Shown: positions 23,570-32,846, counted from the first letter of the stretch. The stretch: 43,382 bases of DNA from a bacterium (GCA_022778545.1 JALFDW010000021.1:1-43382); one strand, 5' to 3'. Notes: a model not told the origin generated them from the letters alone. Made by a program: numbers and translations.

Positions 23570-25126
23570 TTATTTCCCAGGCAATTTTTTGTAGAAGTCG
23601 CTCGGGAAAAGCGATTTATCCGCGTTGGCGCGTGTGAGGCCGATGCTGTCCGCAAGGGTGAGCATCTTCTCACGCAGCGTGGCGACTGCGGCCTTGATGG
23701 CTTCCCCGTCAAGCGGCACATCTGTGGATACGCCGGCGGGGCGCTCCGTGAGCGCGGGCAAAGGCTCGAGGGCGTCTTTCACGGCGAGCGCCGCGCGTTT
23801 GATCGCAAGCCCCTGCGCGGAATTCTGCCCGGCGGCGGTGCGCTCCTGATCCGCGAGGGAAAGCAGGTATTCTGCGCTTGCGGCGTATTGAACAGAGATT
23901 GCGGCCTGCTTTTCGCCTTCCACGTGCGCCGCATCCGCGCGCGGGTCGGGCTCGATGGTGATGCCGAAGATCTTCTCCACGAGCGACACGAGCTTATCGT
24001 TATAGAGCACATAATAGCTCGCGTTGCTGTAAGAGGTATTGTCGATGTATGTTCCGCTCAGAGTATGGCGCTTGAGCGTGCTTTCATCGAGCTTCATGCC
24101 GAGCGTGCCGAGCGCGGCAATCTGCTCCGCGGAAAGGTTGGTGTTTACATAACCCTTCACGGAATTGTAAATGGAAACGAGGTTTTTGAGCTGATCCCGG
24201 GATTTAAGCTGGTTGAACACCGCGAAAAGCATCCGCTGCTGCCGGTCGTTGCGGCCGACATCCGTGCTGATGCCCTTGCGCGCGCGGCAGTAATCGAGCA
24301 CCTGCTGGCCGTTAAGGTGCTGGTAGCCGGTCTCCAGCACGCGGCCGTTGAGCTCGATGCGCACATCCACATCGTAATCCACGCCACCCATCGCGTCCAC
24401 AACGGCCTTGAGCCCTGTCATGTTCACGCCGGCGTAATAGTTGATCGGGATGCCGCCGAAGAGCTTCGAGACGGTCTGCATCGCATAGGCAAAGCCGCTG
24501 CCTTCCGCGCTGCCGCCCTTGGCGAAGGCTGCGTTGATCTTCCAGTGGCCGGTCTCGCTGAACCGCTCGCCCTTGTCGTTGTAGATGGTGGCGAAGGTGT
24601 CCCGCGGGATGGAGATGAGATCCGCGCGGCCGCGCCGGAAGTTGACCGTCAGCAGCATGATGACGTCGCTGCGGAAATTGTTGCTTTCATCCCGGTAAAT
24701 GCTGCTGCCTTCCACGTTGCGCTCCGGGCTCTCATCCCAGCCGAGCATGAGGATGTTCACCCGGTCCTTCATAAAGGAAAGGTCGGTGAGTTCCTTCGGC
24801 GTATAGGTGGGCGCAGGTGTCGGCTCCGGCGTAGGTTCAGGCGTGGGCGTGGGCGTAGGCTCCTGCGTGGGGATCGCCGTGGGTGCGGCAACCGTCGGCG
24901 CGGGTGTCGGTTCAGGCGTGGGAATGGGCGTGGGCGCAGGCTCCTGCGCAGGAGATGCTGTGGGGGCGGGCGTGGGGTTGCCGCCGAATGCGCTCATCGG
25001 ATCGATGAACATGACATACGCAAAGCGCAGGCCGACGAGCACGATTGCGGCAAGCACCGTGACGAGGGTGATTTTCAATATGGTTTTTACCCGCGAGGCG
25101 GGTTTTTTCGCATTCTTGTTTTCCAT
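23570..25126 (-). CDS. LytR-CpsA-Psr (LCP) family cell-wall ligase
   Basis: This membrane-anchored enzyme is of the family that attaches glycopolymers (teichoic acid, capsule) to peptidoglycan. One membrane segment (about residues 17-42) is followed by a Pro-Thr-Glu repeat linker of about 65 residues, built from PTPEP-like units that would span the wall. The LCP domain (about 120-330) has the family motifs [29 protein letters not shown] and LDYCRARKG, with conserved Arg and Asp. A helical tail of about 120 residues follows. On the minus strand an extended -10, TGGTATACT, ends 7 nt before the ATG and no ribosome site is visible, so the mRNA may be leaderless. Confidence 0.92.
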   Translation of the reverse strand: MENKNAKKPASRVKTILKITLVTVLAAIVLVGLRFAYVMFIDPMSAFGGNPTPAPTASPAQEPAPTPIPTPEPTPAPTVAAPTAIPTQEPTPTPTPEPTPEPTPAPTYTPKELTDLSFMKDRVNILMLGWDESPERNVEGSSIYRDESNNFRSDVIMLLTVNFRRGRADLISIPRDTFATIYNDKGERFSETGHWKINAAFAKGGSAEGSGFAYAMQTVSKLFGGIPINYYAGVNMTGLKAVVDAMGGVDYDVDVRIELNGRVLETGYQHLNGQQVLDYCRARKGISTDVGRNDRQQRMLFAVFNQLKSRDQLKNLVSIYNSVKGYVNTNLSAEQIAALGTLGMKLDESTLKRHTLSGTYIDNTSYSNASYYVLYNDKLVSLVEKIFGITIEPDPRADAAHVEGEKQAAISVQYAASAEYLLSLADQERTAAGQNSAQGLAIKRAALAVKDALEPLPALTERPAGVSTDVPLDGEAIKAAVATLREKMLTLADSIGLTRANADKSLFPSDFYKKLPGK

Positions 25127-25132
25127 AGCGAC

Positions 25133-25141
25133 AGTATACCA
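25133..25141 (-). promoter_or_regulatory. Extended -10 promoter of the LCP gene
   Basis: On the minus strand TGG-TATACT (25141-25133) forms an extended -10 with no clear -35. Counting 7 nt downstream puts the transcription start at or next to the A of the ATG at 25126. Confidence 0.55.
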
Positions 25142-25183
25142 CACTTGCGGTATTTCGGGGATGGAAAAGAAAAACAGATGGGA

Positions 25184-25219
25184 GAAAAAAGGCGCCCCGG
25201 CCAGGCTCAGTCAGGGCGC
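25184..25219 (-). terminator. Terminator of the flavin split-barrel gene
   Basis: GCGCCC (25219-25214) pairs with GGGCGC/GGGGCGCC (25198-25191) around a 15-base loop, and the minus strand then continues TTTTTT. It ends the transcript of the gene at 25293-25751 before the LCP promoter. Confidence 0.7.
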
Positions 25220-25292
25220 ATGAGAACTCATTTCAAACGGGAGAATGTGCGGGCTTTGGAAATGAGGGGCAGCCCTTTGCCGAATGGCCTTC

Positions 25293-25751
25293 TTATTCGC
25301 TGCGTTTGCCGGTGATGGATTCGATCGCAACACAGTAAACGGCGGTTTCCGCGTTGGCGTTCGCGGCACATTTTTCGCGGTGCGGGTTTGTGGGGGCATA
25401 CTTTTCGCAGATGGCGGAAAGGGCAAGCCGGCGCTCCTCCGGATCATCCACGCGCCGCGCCATGCCAAAGGCGATGGCGGAGGAATATTCCGTTGTGAAG
25501 CGCGCGGGGATGGCGTGCACATCCGCAACGGCAACGAGGCATACGCGCGGGTTTGCCGCAAGCAATTCCGCCTTATAGCCGCGCGGGCTGGAGTGAAAAT
25601 AAACGCGGTCGCCCACGAGCACGTGCGAGACGGGTACGCAATAGGGCTTCGTGCCGTCCACAAGGCTCAGGCAGGCGTATTCGCAGCGGTCGAGCAGGGC
25701 AAGCGCCCATTCGGCGGGGCGTTCCTTCTTTTTGTTGTTCATTTCGCGCAT
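25293..25751 (-). CDS. Pyridoxamine 5'-phosphate oxidase family (flavin split-barrel) protein
   Basis: This small cytoplasmic flavin-binding protein has the split beta-barrel fold (PNPOx-like; closest in style to NimA-type proteins). The strands CEYACLSLVDGTKPYCVPVS and VYFHSSPRGYKAELLAANP carry the usual FMN-contact pattern (H-S-x-x-x-G-x-K). The C-terminal third has an EICEKYAP-like helix (AICEKYAPTNPHRE). The length of 152 is typical. The start was set at 25751, with AAGGAGG upstream; the longer frame enters repeat copy D. Nim relatives reduce 5-nitroimidazoles, while many homologues have unknown substrates, so no resistance role should be assumed. Confidence 0.88.
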   Translation of the reverse strand: MREMNNKKKERPAEWALALLDRCEYACLSLVDGTKPYCVPVSHVLVGDRVYFHSSPRGYKAELLAANPRVCLVAVADVHAIPARFTTEYSSAIAFGMARRVDDPEERRLALSAICEKYAPTNPHREKCAANANAETAVYCVAIESITGKRSE

Positions 25752-25821
25752 GGGGTGCCTCCTTTTCAGATGGGGATCAAAAACAGTATATCTGCATCGG
25801 CGCGCCGCCGCAAGGGGACAA

Positions 25822-26125
25822 ATGTAGGGGACGGCCTCCGGACGTCCCGCGTCCCCCCTCTCCGTCAATGCCTAACGGCATTGCCACCTCTCCCGTGGGG
25901 AGAGGCAAGAACGCTCCAATGCGGCGTTGGTCTGTGTAAGGCGGGGCGATGTGGGCATCGCCCCCTACACCCACATAACCACCAAGAGGATGAATGTAGG
26001 GGACGGCCTCCGGACGTCCCGCGGCATTATAATGGCGGCATCATGATTCATACACGCCCCGAAAATGCACCGTACTTTCAACATTATGTCCCCCTTCCCC
26101 GGGGAAGGGGGTAAGGGGGATGGGG
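25822..26125 (+). repeat. Mosaic hairpin repeat, copy D (no M2, two M3)
   Basis: The modules are M3 (25822-25850), M1 (25855-25917), M3b (25935-25970), M3 (25993-26022) and M4 (26060-26125). M2 is missing. The first M4 hairpin has decayed here (TGCACCGTACTTTC instead of a perfect palindrome). No gene is seen between the split-barrel and LysR genes. Confidence 0.87.
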
Positions 26126-26136
26126 CTACCCACCCT

Positions 26137-27021
26137 TCATTGCACGGCGAGCAGGCCGATCTGCGCCTCAACATGGGCAACGAACAGCTTCACCGCGCTC
26201 GAAAGCTTTGCGTGTTTCGCCGTGGCGATGCCGATGTCCCGGTGCTGCTGCAGGTCGAACCGCTTCCAGACCACGTTGTAGCGGTTCATGTCCGCAAGCA
26301 GCGAGTGCATCACGCTGATACCGAGCCCGCTTTCCACCATGGAGAGGATCATGTGGTCGCTGTTGACCTCATAGCGCACCTTCGGCTGCCGCGCAAGGTT
26401 GCTGAGGAAGTGTGAAAGCTCATTGTCCGTGTCCTCCTTGAGCTTGATGAACAGCTCATCCTGAAGTTGGGCGATCGGGAACACGGGGCTCTCCGCCATC
26501 GGGTGATCCGGCGGGAGCACCGCGACGAGCGTATCCCGCTTGAGAAAGCGCACCTGAAGATCCGTGACCGTGGGCAGGTTGACGAACCCGCAATCAATCT
26601 TGCCGTGCTGGATCCAATCCTCGATCTCGGAATAGTTTTCGCTGTTCATCAGCGTGAATTCGATGCCGGGATAGAGCTTCTGGAACGAGACGAGCAGCGA
26701 GGGGATCCACATGTTCGCAACGCTTGTGAACGTGCCCACGCGGATGAGCCCCGTGTGCAGGCCGTGCAGCTCGTTTATTGCAAATTCCAGCTCCTCACAG
26801 TCCGCGACGATGGAACGGATGAGCGGTAGCAGGTGCTGCCCCACGGAGCTCAGCTCCACGCCCGCGCGGCTGCGGTGCAGCAGCTCCATCCCCCATTCCC
26901 GCTCAAGATCCTGTATCATCCTGCTGACGGCGGGCTGGGTGTAACCCATCTGCTCCGCGGCAAGGCTGAGACTCCCAAGTTCCACGGTTTTCAGGAACGC
27001 AGTGTACTTTTGCAGGCTCAT
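26137..27021 (-). CDS. LysR family transcriptional regulator
   Basis: This is a LysR-type regulator with an N-terminal helix-turn-helix (about residues 1-60; 'LSLAAEQMGYTQPAVSRMIQDLE') and a periplasmic-binding-protein-like effector domain (about 88-290; 'LIRVGTFTSVANMWIPSLL', 'DHMILSMVESGLGISVMHS'). The length of 294 is typical. The start was set at ATG 27021, nine bases after AAAGGA. It is divergent from the ornithine operon, with 149 bp between, the usual layout for a LysR protein that controls its neighbour. The effector may be ornithine or a breakdown product; this is inference. Confidence 0.93.
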   Translation of the reverse strand: MSLQKYTAFLKTVELGSLSLAAEQMGYTQPAVSRMIQDLEREWGMELLHRSRAGVELSSVGQHLLPLIRSIVADCEELEFAINELHGLHTGLIRVGTFTSVANMWIPSLLVSFQKLYPGIEFTLMNSENYSEIEDWIQHGKIDCGFVNLPTVTDLQVRFLKRDTLVAVLPPDHPMAESPVFPIAQLQDELFIKLKEDTDNELSHFLSNLARQPKVRYEVNSDHMILSMVESGLGISVMHSLLADMNRYNVVWKRFDLQQHRDIGIATAKHAKLSSAVKLFVAHVEAQIGLLAVQ

Positions 27022-27074
27022 TGCGGCAGATCCTTTCATGATAACTTTTTATGTATAATATAAAAAACATTCGG

Positions 27075-27123
27075 TTGAGTTATATTATTTTGCATTATAC
27101 AATAAAGTAAAGCATTATGCAAT
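27075..27123 (+). promoter_or_regulatory. Promoter and direct-repeat operator of the ornithine operon
   Basis: TTGAGT (27075-27080), a 17-bp spacer and TACAAT (27098-27103) form the promoter. Two near-identical 12-mers, GCATTATACAAT (27092-27103) and GCATTATGCAAT (27112-27123), start 20 bp apart, so they face the same side of the helix. The first overlaps the -10. They are candidate sites for the divergent LysR regulator or another repressor. Confidence 0.6.
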
Positions 27124-27170
27124 GATGACTGATCTATCACAGCAAACTAACAAAAAACGGAGGAAGCAGC

Positions 27171-28217
27171 ATGGAAAACATTAAGGTCGCAATCTGGGGC
27201 TTCGGCGCAATGGGCAGCGGCGTCGCCAAGGTGCTTTTGCGCAAAAAGGGCGTGGACATCACGGGCGTGTGCGATATTCACCCCGCGCGCGTAGGCCGGA
27301 GCATTTTTGAGGTGCTCGGCGTGGAGCGCGGTGAACGGGCGGACGTGCTCGTTTCGCCGGACATCGAATCCGTCGTTGCGAAGGATAAGTGCGACATCTG
27401 CATCATCGCCACGGATTCCTTCACCGCGAAGGTGTTCCCGAAGATCAAACTCGTTGTGGAAAAGGGTGTGAACGTCATCACTTCCGCGGAAGAGATGAGC
27501 TACCCCAAGGCGCAGCAGCCGGAGCTTGCGGCGGAAATGGACCGCCTTGCGAAGGAGAACGGCGTTTCCATCCTCGGCACGGGCATTAACCCCGGCCTGA
27601 TGATGGATCTGCTCGCCATCTGCCTTACGGGCTGCATGACGGATGTGGATTCCGTCCAGTGCCGCCGCGTGAACAGCCTTTCCCCCTTCGGCCCGGCCGT
27701 TATGGAAGAGCAGGGCGTGGGCCTCACGGTGGAAGCCTTCGAAAAGGGCGTTGCGGACGGCACGCTCGCGGGCCATGTGGGCTTTGCGGAGTCTGTCGGC
27801 ATGATTGCGGAAGCGCTCGGCTGGAAGGTAGATAAGTTCGAGCAGCAGATGAAGCCCATCGTCACGAGCGTGGACCGCAAGTCCCCCTATGGCTTCGCCA
27901 AGGCGGGCGACGTGGCCGGCGTGAACATGACCGGCCAGGGCTATGTGGACGGCGAGGTGAAGATCGACATGATCCACCCGCAGCAGATCGAGCCCGAAAT
28001 GGAAGGCACCCACACCGGCGACTATATCGTACTGAAGGGCAGCCCGGCGGTCAACATGGCCATCAACCCGGAGGTGGACGGCGGCATCGGCACCATCGCG
28101 ATGATCGTGAACATGATCCCGCATGTCATCAACGCGCGCCCCGGACTCAAGACGATGCTCGACTTGCCCGTGCCGCGCGCCATTATGGGCGACTTCCGGG
28201 ATTATATCGAGAAGTAA
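27171..28217 (+). CDS. ord: 2,4-diaminopentanoate dehydrogenase
   Basis: This cytoplasmic NAD(P)-dependent enzyme oxidatively deaminates (2R,4S)-2,4-diaminopentanoate to 2-amino-4-oxopentanoate in ornithine fermentation. The N-terminal Rossmann fold has IWGFGAMGSGVAK (G-x-G-x-x-G). The C-terminal half resembles dihydrodipicolinate reductase-like proteins (LGTGINPGLMMDL). The length of 348 matches characterised Ord. GGAGGAAGC precedes the ATG. It is the first gene of the cluster, and the next five genes are the expected pathway partners, which makes the assignment firm. Confidence 0.95.
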   Translation: MENIKVAIWGFGAMGSGVAKVLLRKKGVDITGVCDIHPARVGRSIFEVLGVERGERADVLVSPDIESVVAKDKCDICIIATDSFTAKVFPKIKLVVEKGVNVITSAEEMSYPKAQQPELAAEMDRLAKENGVSILGTGINPGLMMDLLAICLTGCMTDVDSVQCRRVNSLSPFGPAVMEEQGVGLTVEAFEKGVADGTLAGHVGFAESVGMIAEALGWKVDKFEQQMKPIVTSVDRKSPYGFAKAGDVAGVNMTGQGYVDGEVKIDMIHPQQIEPEMEGTHTGDYIVLKGSPAVNMAINPEVDGGIGTIAMIVNMIPHVINARPGLKTMLDLPVPRAIMGDFRDYIEK

Positions 28218-28265
28218 ATTACGGTCGCCAACGGACGATCGATTGCTTGAAGGAAAGGAACTGCT

Positions 28266-28571
28266 ATGGCAAAGAAAAACGACTGGGTCCGCATTCACAG
28301 GAATGTGCTCGAGCCCGAGCAGCGGACCGGCAAGCTGCCGGAGGACACCAAAAAGGTGCCGCTTGAAATGTGGGTGAAGGGCAGGCTCCAGAACGAGACT
28401 GCCGAGCTTGGCGACGAGGTGACCGTGATCACCTCCGTGGGCCGCACCGAGCATGGGACGCTCATTGAGGTGAACCCCTGCTACGCGCTCAATTACGGCG
28501 CGTTCGTCCCGGAGATCCTCACGATGGAAGAATCCCTGCGCAAAGCGCTGTTCGGAGGTGAAGAAGCATGA
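28266..28571 (+). CDS. ortA: 2-amino-4-oxopentanoate thiolase, alpha subunit
   Basis: This is the small subunit of the PLP- and CoA-dependent thiolase that splits 2-amino-4-oxopentanoate into alanine and acetyl-CoA. The 101-residue protein has the family's typical pattern (GDWV/NDWVRIH opening, LPEDTKKVPLEMWVKG, then NPCYALNYGAFVPEIL). GAAAGGAA precedes the ATG. Its last bases overlap the ortB start (ATGA), consistent with a tight 1:1 complex. Confidence 0.94.
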   Translation: MAKKNDWVRIHRNVLEPEQRTGKLPEDTKKVPLEMWVKGRLQNETAELGDEVTVITSVGRTEHGTLIEVNPCYALNYGAFVPEILTMEESLRKALFGGEEA

Positions 28572-29992
28572 TAAACGGCATGATCGTAGACAAGAGCTAC
28601 CAGGCTGTCACCGGCCGCAAGGGCGAGATCATCGAAAAGGCCATGGGCATCGATTACAGCCGGTATGAATCCGGCTCCATCGCCTTCGATTATGAAGCGC
28701 TGATGAACGGCACCGGCTATTCGCTTGAGGACCACATCCGCATCCAGCGGGAATTCAACGTGGGCAACACCCCGATTTTCGAACTGCACAACCTGACGGC
28801 GCTTGCCCGCAAATACGCAAGGCCCGGCAAGGGCGCCCGCATCTTTGTGAAGGATGAAGCTTCGAACCCGGCGGGCAGCTTCAAGGAGCGCCGCGCGGCC
28901 ACGAGCGTCTACCATGCAAAGAAGATGGGCTACAAGGGCGTCATCGCCGCGACGAGCGGCAACTACGGCGCGGCCGTGGCTTCCCAGGCGGCGATGCAGG
29001 GCCTCAAGTGCATCATCGTGCAGGAATGCTACGATTCAAAGCAGAGCGGCCAGCCGGAAATCATCGAAAAGGCGCGCAAGTGCGAAGCGCTCGGCGCGGA
29101 AGTGCTCCAGCTTTCCGTCGGCCCGGAGCTGTTCTATGAAGTGCTCATGATGCTGGAAGAGACCGGCTATTTCAACGCCTCGCTCTATTCCGCCTTCGGC
29201 GTGGGCGGCGTGGAAACGCTCGGCTGGGAGCTTGGGCATCAGTTCAAAGAGCGCTATGGCCGCAACCCGGATGTGGTCGTCTGCGCAAACGCGGGCGGCG
29301 GCAACCTGACCGGCACCGCGCGCGGCCTTAAAAAGGCCGGCTGCAACGCACAGGTCGTGGCGGCGTCCGTCGACCTCATCGGCCTCAGCATGGCGAGCGA
29401 CGCACAGTTCAACCGCAAGTCCTTCACCACCGCGCACACCGGCTTCGGCGTGCCGTACGCGACCGACCCGGACCACAGCGACGTGCCGCGCAGCGCAGCG
29501 CGCCCGCTCCGCTACATGGATCGCTACGTCACCGTGAAGCAGGGCGAGGTGTTCTACATCACCGAGGCGCTCGCCACGCTCGAGGGCATGGAAAAGGGCC
29601 CCGCGGGCAACACGAGCCTTGCGGCGGCGTTCTCCCTTGCGCAGGAGCTGGATGAGGATCAGATCATCGTCGCGCAGGAAACGGAATACACCGGCGCCGG
29701 CAAGCACATTCAGCCGCAGCTCGCGTTCGCGCGGCAGAACGGCATCGAACTGCTCTTCGGCGACCCGGCAACGGAAGTGCCCGGCACGAATATCGTGTTC
29801 CCGGCCGATCCTTCCCTGCTGAAGGCGCGCGATGCGGATCTTGACCATATGCGCACCTCCCTGATCCGCCGCCAGGTATCCCATGCCAGGGGCGAGTTGA
29901 CCGAGGCGGACATCGCCTACCTGATGGAGGAGACGAAGGCATCCCGCGCGTTTGTTGAGAACGTGCTCAGAAACCTCGCCGCACAGCGGTAA
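28568..29992 (+). CDS. ortB: 2-amino-4-oxopentanoate thiolase, beta subunit
   Basis: This is the PLP-binding subunit of the thiolase, a fold-type II enzyme related to threonine synthase. The PLP Lys is in SNPAGSFKERRA (Lys106), and the phosphate-binding loop is in the NAGGGNLTG motif. A TSGNYGAAVAS motif binds the substrate side. The length of 474 is typical. GGAGG lies in the end of ortA, and the start overlaps the ortA stop by four bases. With ortA it completes the pathway from ornithine to alanine plus acetyl-CoA. Confidence 0.95.
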   Translation: MINGMIVDKSYQAVTGRKGEIIEKAMGIDYSRYESGSIAFDYEALMNGTGYSLEDHIRIQREFNVGNTPIFELHNLTALARKYARPGKGARIFVKDEASNPAGSFKERRAATSVYHAKKMGYKGVIAATSGNYGAAVASQAAMQGLKCIIVQECYDSKQSGQPEIIEKARKCEALGAEVLQLSVGPELFYEVLMMLEETGYFNASLYSAFGVGGVETLGWELGHQFKERYGRNPDVVVCANAGGGNLTGTARGLKKAGCNAQVVAASVDLIGLSMASDAQFNRKSFTTAHTGFGVPYATDPDHSDVPRSAARPLRYMDRYVTVKQGEVFYITEALATLEGMEKGPAGNTSLAAAFSLAQELDEDQIIVAQETEYTGAGKHIQPQLAFARQNGIELLFGDPATEVPGTNIVFPADPSLLKARDADLDHMRTSLIRRQVSHARGELTEADIAYLMEETKASRAFVENVLRNLAAQR

Positions 29993-30139
29993 AACAGAAA
30001 ATGCAGGGGCGCCCCGCTTTTCGGAGCCCGGGCGCACCCTGTTCCGCGCTTTATCAAAAAAGCCGGCCATTTATTCCCCTATTTCGCGCACGGCGCGATG
30101 AGCAGCAAACGAACACACAAAGAAACAGGAGGAACCAAC

Positions 30140-30490
30140 ATGAAACGGGCAGACGATTATCAGGAAAGGCGCGCGCATCTTGCGAACCTTTCCGATGCCG
30201 AGCTCGAGCAGCGCTTCTGGGCGCTTGCCGAGCAGATCACCGAGCCGCTCCTCAAAATGGGCTACGAGTACACCTCGCCCTCCATTGAGCGCAGCGTTCT
30301 GCTCCGCATGGGCTTTTCGTCCATCGAAGCGAAGCATATCGTGGATGGCTGCGTGGAGCGCAACCTGATCGCCCACGGCGCGGGCAACGTGGTTTACCGC
30401 CTCGCCAGGGCGCAGGGCACGGATGTGCGCGCAGCAGGCCTTGCGCTTTGCGAAGACCGGCTTTGGGATGAAGCCGCGGCGCAGTTTTAA
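30140..30490 (+). CDS. oraS: D-ornithine 4,5-aminomutase, S subunit
   Basis: This is the small subunit of the adenosylcobalamin- and PLP-dependent mutase that turns D-ornithine into 2,4-diaminopentanoate. The 116-residue protein opens with KRADDYQERRAHLANLSD and has the conserved YEYTSPSIERSVLLRMGFSS, as in known OraS proteins (about 120 residues). The start was set at ATG 30140, with AGGAGGAACC upstream; an earlier in-frame start at 30098 has no good site. It lies 12 bp before oraE. The 147-bp gap before it, from the end of ortB, shows no gene. Confidence 0.95.
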   Translation: MKRADDYQERRAHLANLSDAELEQRFWALAEQITEPLLKMGYEYTSPSIERSVLLRMGFSSIEAKHIVDGCVERNLIAHGAGNVVYRLARAQGTDVRAAGLALCEDRLWDEAAAQF

Positions 30491-30502
30491 CGGAGGTGCA
30501 CA

Positions 30503-32725
30503 ATGAGCGATTATAAACTTGATCCCAACAAGAACATCGACGTTTCCGAGATCCTGAAGGACCTTGAGAATTACCGCCCCCGCAGGCGCGGCTGGACGTG
30601 GCGCGAGCCCGCCCCCGGCATCAAGATGGGGCCCTTTGAATATCAGGATTGCTCCAAGCCGCTCAAGAATTCCGTCCCGCTGCCGCCGGCTCATTATTTT
30701 GACGACATCGACCCGCAGCCGATGCCCGTCATCACCACGGAGATCGCTTCCGGCCGCTTTGAGGATGATATCCGCCGCATGCGCATGGCAGCGCACCATG
30801 GCGCAGACCACATCATGGTCATCCGCACCGCCGGGCAGAGCCACTTTGACGGCCTCATCGAGGGCACCCCGCAGGGCATGGGCGGCGTCCCGATCACCCG
30901 CAAGCAGGTCAGGGCGCAGCGCAAGGCGCTCGACATGATCGAGGATGAAGTGGGCCGCCCCATCAATTACCACAGCTATGTTTCCGGCGTTGCTGGACCG
31001 GATATCGCCGTCATGTTCGCGGAAGAGGGCGTGAACGGCGTGCATCAGGACCCGCAGTACAACGTCATTTACCGCAACATCAACATGGCGCGTTCCTTTG
31101 TGGACGCCTGTGAATCGAAGAAGCTCATCGCCTGGGCGGGCATGGCGCAGATCGACGGCGCGCACAACGCCAACGCCACCGCGCGCGAAGCCTGGAAGGT
31201 CATGCCGGAGCTGATGGTACAGCACGGCATCAACGCCATCTTCTCCGCGAAGGTCGGTATCGACAAGAAAAACATCTGCCTTTCCACCGTGCCGCCGACG
31301 GCGACGCCCGCGCCCTGTGTGCATATGGACCTCCCCTATGCCGTGGCGCTGCGCGACCTGTTCCATGAATACCGCATGCGCGCGCAGATGAACACGAAGT
31401 ACATCGAATCCTCCACCCGCGAGGCGACGGTGACCCACGTGCTCAACATGCTCATCTCCAAGCTCACGAGCGCGGACATTCAGTCCACCATCACGCCGGA
31501 TGAAGGCCGCAACGTGCCCTGGCACATCTACAACATCGAAGCGTGCGACACCGCCAAGCAGGCGCTCGTCGGCATGGACGGCCTCATGGATATGGTCGAG
31601 CTCAAGCAGGACGGCTACCTCCGCGAAAAGGCGCGGGAGCTCAAGGAGCGCGCGATCCTCTTCATGGAAGAGATGGTCGAGCAGGGCGGCTACTTCGCGG
31701 CGGTCGAAGCCGGCATGTTCGTGGACAGCGGCATCTACCCGGAGCGCAACGGCGACGGTATCGCCCGCAAGCTTGCAGGCGGCATCGGCGCAGGCACGAT
31801 CTATAAGCGCGAGGCGGACTACATGGCGCCCGTCACCGCGCACTATGGCTACAACAACATCGCCCAGTACGGCGCGACGAATCCTTCCGACCTCATCGGC
31901 GGCTGCACGCTGGAGTGCCCGGAGAAGATCGTCTACATTGACGAGCTGGATGAGGAAGACAACTGCAACGTGCGCATGGCGGACGTGAAGGAGTTCGCGC
32001 AGCCCGGTGCAAAGATGATCCGCCCCGAGATGGAATGGCTTGCGGACGGCACCGTGATGCTCACGATGTTCTTCCCTGCGGAAAAGCACATCGCGGAAGC
32101 GGCGGCGCTCGAGTGCGGCAGGCGCATGAACCTGACGGACTGCGAGGTCATTTCCAAGGAGATCATGCACGGCGCGGAAGGCACGCGCATCGAGCTCAAG
32201 GGCAAGGTTCCCTTTGCGATTGAGATCGACAAGCTCGTCATTCCCGAGGAGCCGGACGTCATGAGCGACGATGAGATCCGCGCGGACATCGAGCGCAGGC
32301 CGATGCGCGTCGTGTGCGGCACGGTGGGCGAGGATGAACACTCCGTCGGCCTCCGCGAGATCATCGACATCAAGCACGGCGGCATCGAGAAGTATGGCAT
32401 CGAGGTGCATTACCTCGGCACCTCCGTCCCGCCGGAGAAGCTCGTGAACGCGGCAGTCGAGCTCAATGCGGACGCAATGCTTGCCTCCACCATCATCAGC
32501 CATGATGATATCCACTATAAGAACATCGCCAAGATCAACCGCATCGCCACCGAAATGGGCGTGCGCGACAAGCTGATCTTCGTCGCCGGCGGCACGCAGG
32601 TGGCCTCCGCGCAGGCACGCGCCAACGGCGCGGACGAAGGCTTCGGCCGCGGCAGCCGCGGTCACCATGTGGCGACCTTCCTCGTGAAGCGCCGCCGCGA
32701 ACTGGAAGCCGAAGGAAAGATCTGA
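30503..32725 (+). CDS. oraE: D-ornithine 4,5-aminomutase, E (catalytic) subunit
   Basis: This is the large catalytic subunit, with a TIM-barrel domain (to about residue 560) and a C-terminal Rossmann-like cobalamin-binding domain (about 590-740). The base-off cobalamin motif D-x-H-x-x-G is Asp611, His613 and Gly616 (in EDEHSVGL). The Lys that forms the PLP imine in the characterised clostridial enzyme (Lys629, with cobalamin His618) corresponds to Lys624 here (DIKHGG), keeping the same spacing of 11 residues. All cofactor residues are thus intact. The length of 740 is standard. GGAGGTGC precedes the ATG. It requires B12, but no B12 synthesis genes are in the window. Confidence 0.96.
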   Translation: MSDYKLDPNKNIDVSEILKDLENYRPRRRGWTWREPAPGIKMGPFEYQDCSKPLKNSVPLPPAHYFDDIDPQPMPVITTEIASGRFEDDIRRMRMAAHHGADHIMVIRTAGQSHFDGLIEGTPQGMGGVPITRKQVRAQRKALDMIEDEVGRPINYHSYVSGVAGPDIAVMFAEEGVNGVHQDPQYNVIYRNINMARSFVDACESKKLIAWAGMAQIDGAHNANATAREAWKVMPELMVQHGINAIFSAKVGIDKKNICLSTVPPTATPAPCVHMDLPYAVALRDLFHEYRMRAQMNTKYIESSTREATVTHVLNMLISKLTSADIQSTITPDEGRNVPWHIYNIEACDTAKQALVGMDGLMDMVELKQDGYLREKARELKERAILFMEEMVEQGGYFAAVEAGMFVDSGIYPERNGDGIARKLAGGIGAGTIYKREADYMAPVTAHYGYNNIAQYGATNPSDLIGGCTLECPEKIVYIDELDEEDNCNVRMADVKEFAQPGAKMIRPEMEWLADGTVMLTMFFPAEKHIAEAAALECGRRMNLTDCEVISKEIMHGAEGTRIELKGKVPFAIEIDKLVIPEEPDVMSDDEIRADIERRPMRVVCGTVGEDEHSVGLREIIDIKHGGIEKYGIEVHYLGTSVPPEKLVNAAVELNADAMLASTIISHDDIHYKNIAKINRIATEMGVRDKLIFVAGGTQVASAQARANGADEGFGRGSRGHHVATFLVKRRRELEAEGKI

Positions 32726-32783
32726 TATTTATTTCCGCCCTGCCCCGGATCCCGTTTCCCTTTCCGCGGCAGGGCGGGAAAAT

Positions 32784-32846
32784 TGACAATGTACAATTGA
32801 CAGTGGAGCATCGTCCATTATCAATTGTAGATTGTCCGTTGCCAGT
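32784..32846. repeat. ATTGTCAATTG-like interspersed repeat (copy 3)
   Basis: The 146-bp gap between oraE and the mutL-like gene is mostly made of near-repeats such as ATTGACAATGTACAATTGACA and TATCAATTGTAGATTGTCC. The last few resemble GCCAGTTGAT. It matches the words at 7441 and 22262. No other feature is seen in this gap apart from a GGAGGAGA ribosome site. Confidence 0.6.

Noticed and set aside
22318-23721. Longer form of the M20 amidohydrolase starting at 23721
   Set aside because: The extra 65 residues overlap the LCP gene and look non-coding. The ribosome site supports 23526.
24800-24990. Tandem DNA repeat in the LCP gene
   Set aside because: The GGCGTGGG-like repeats encode a Pro-Thr-Glu wall-spanning linker and are explained by the protein.
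25293-25751. Nitroimidazole resistance gene (nim)
   Set aside because: Split-barrel relatives of NimA are common with unknown roles, and sequence alone does not support a resistance call.
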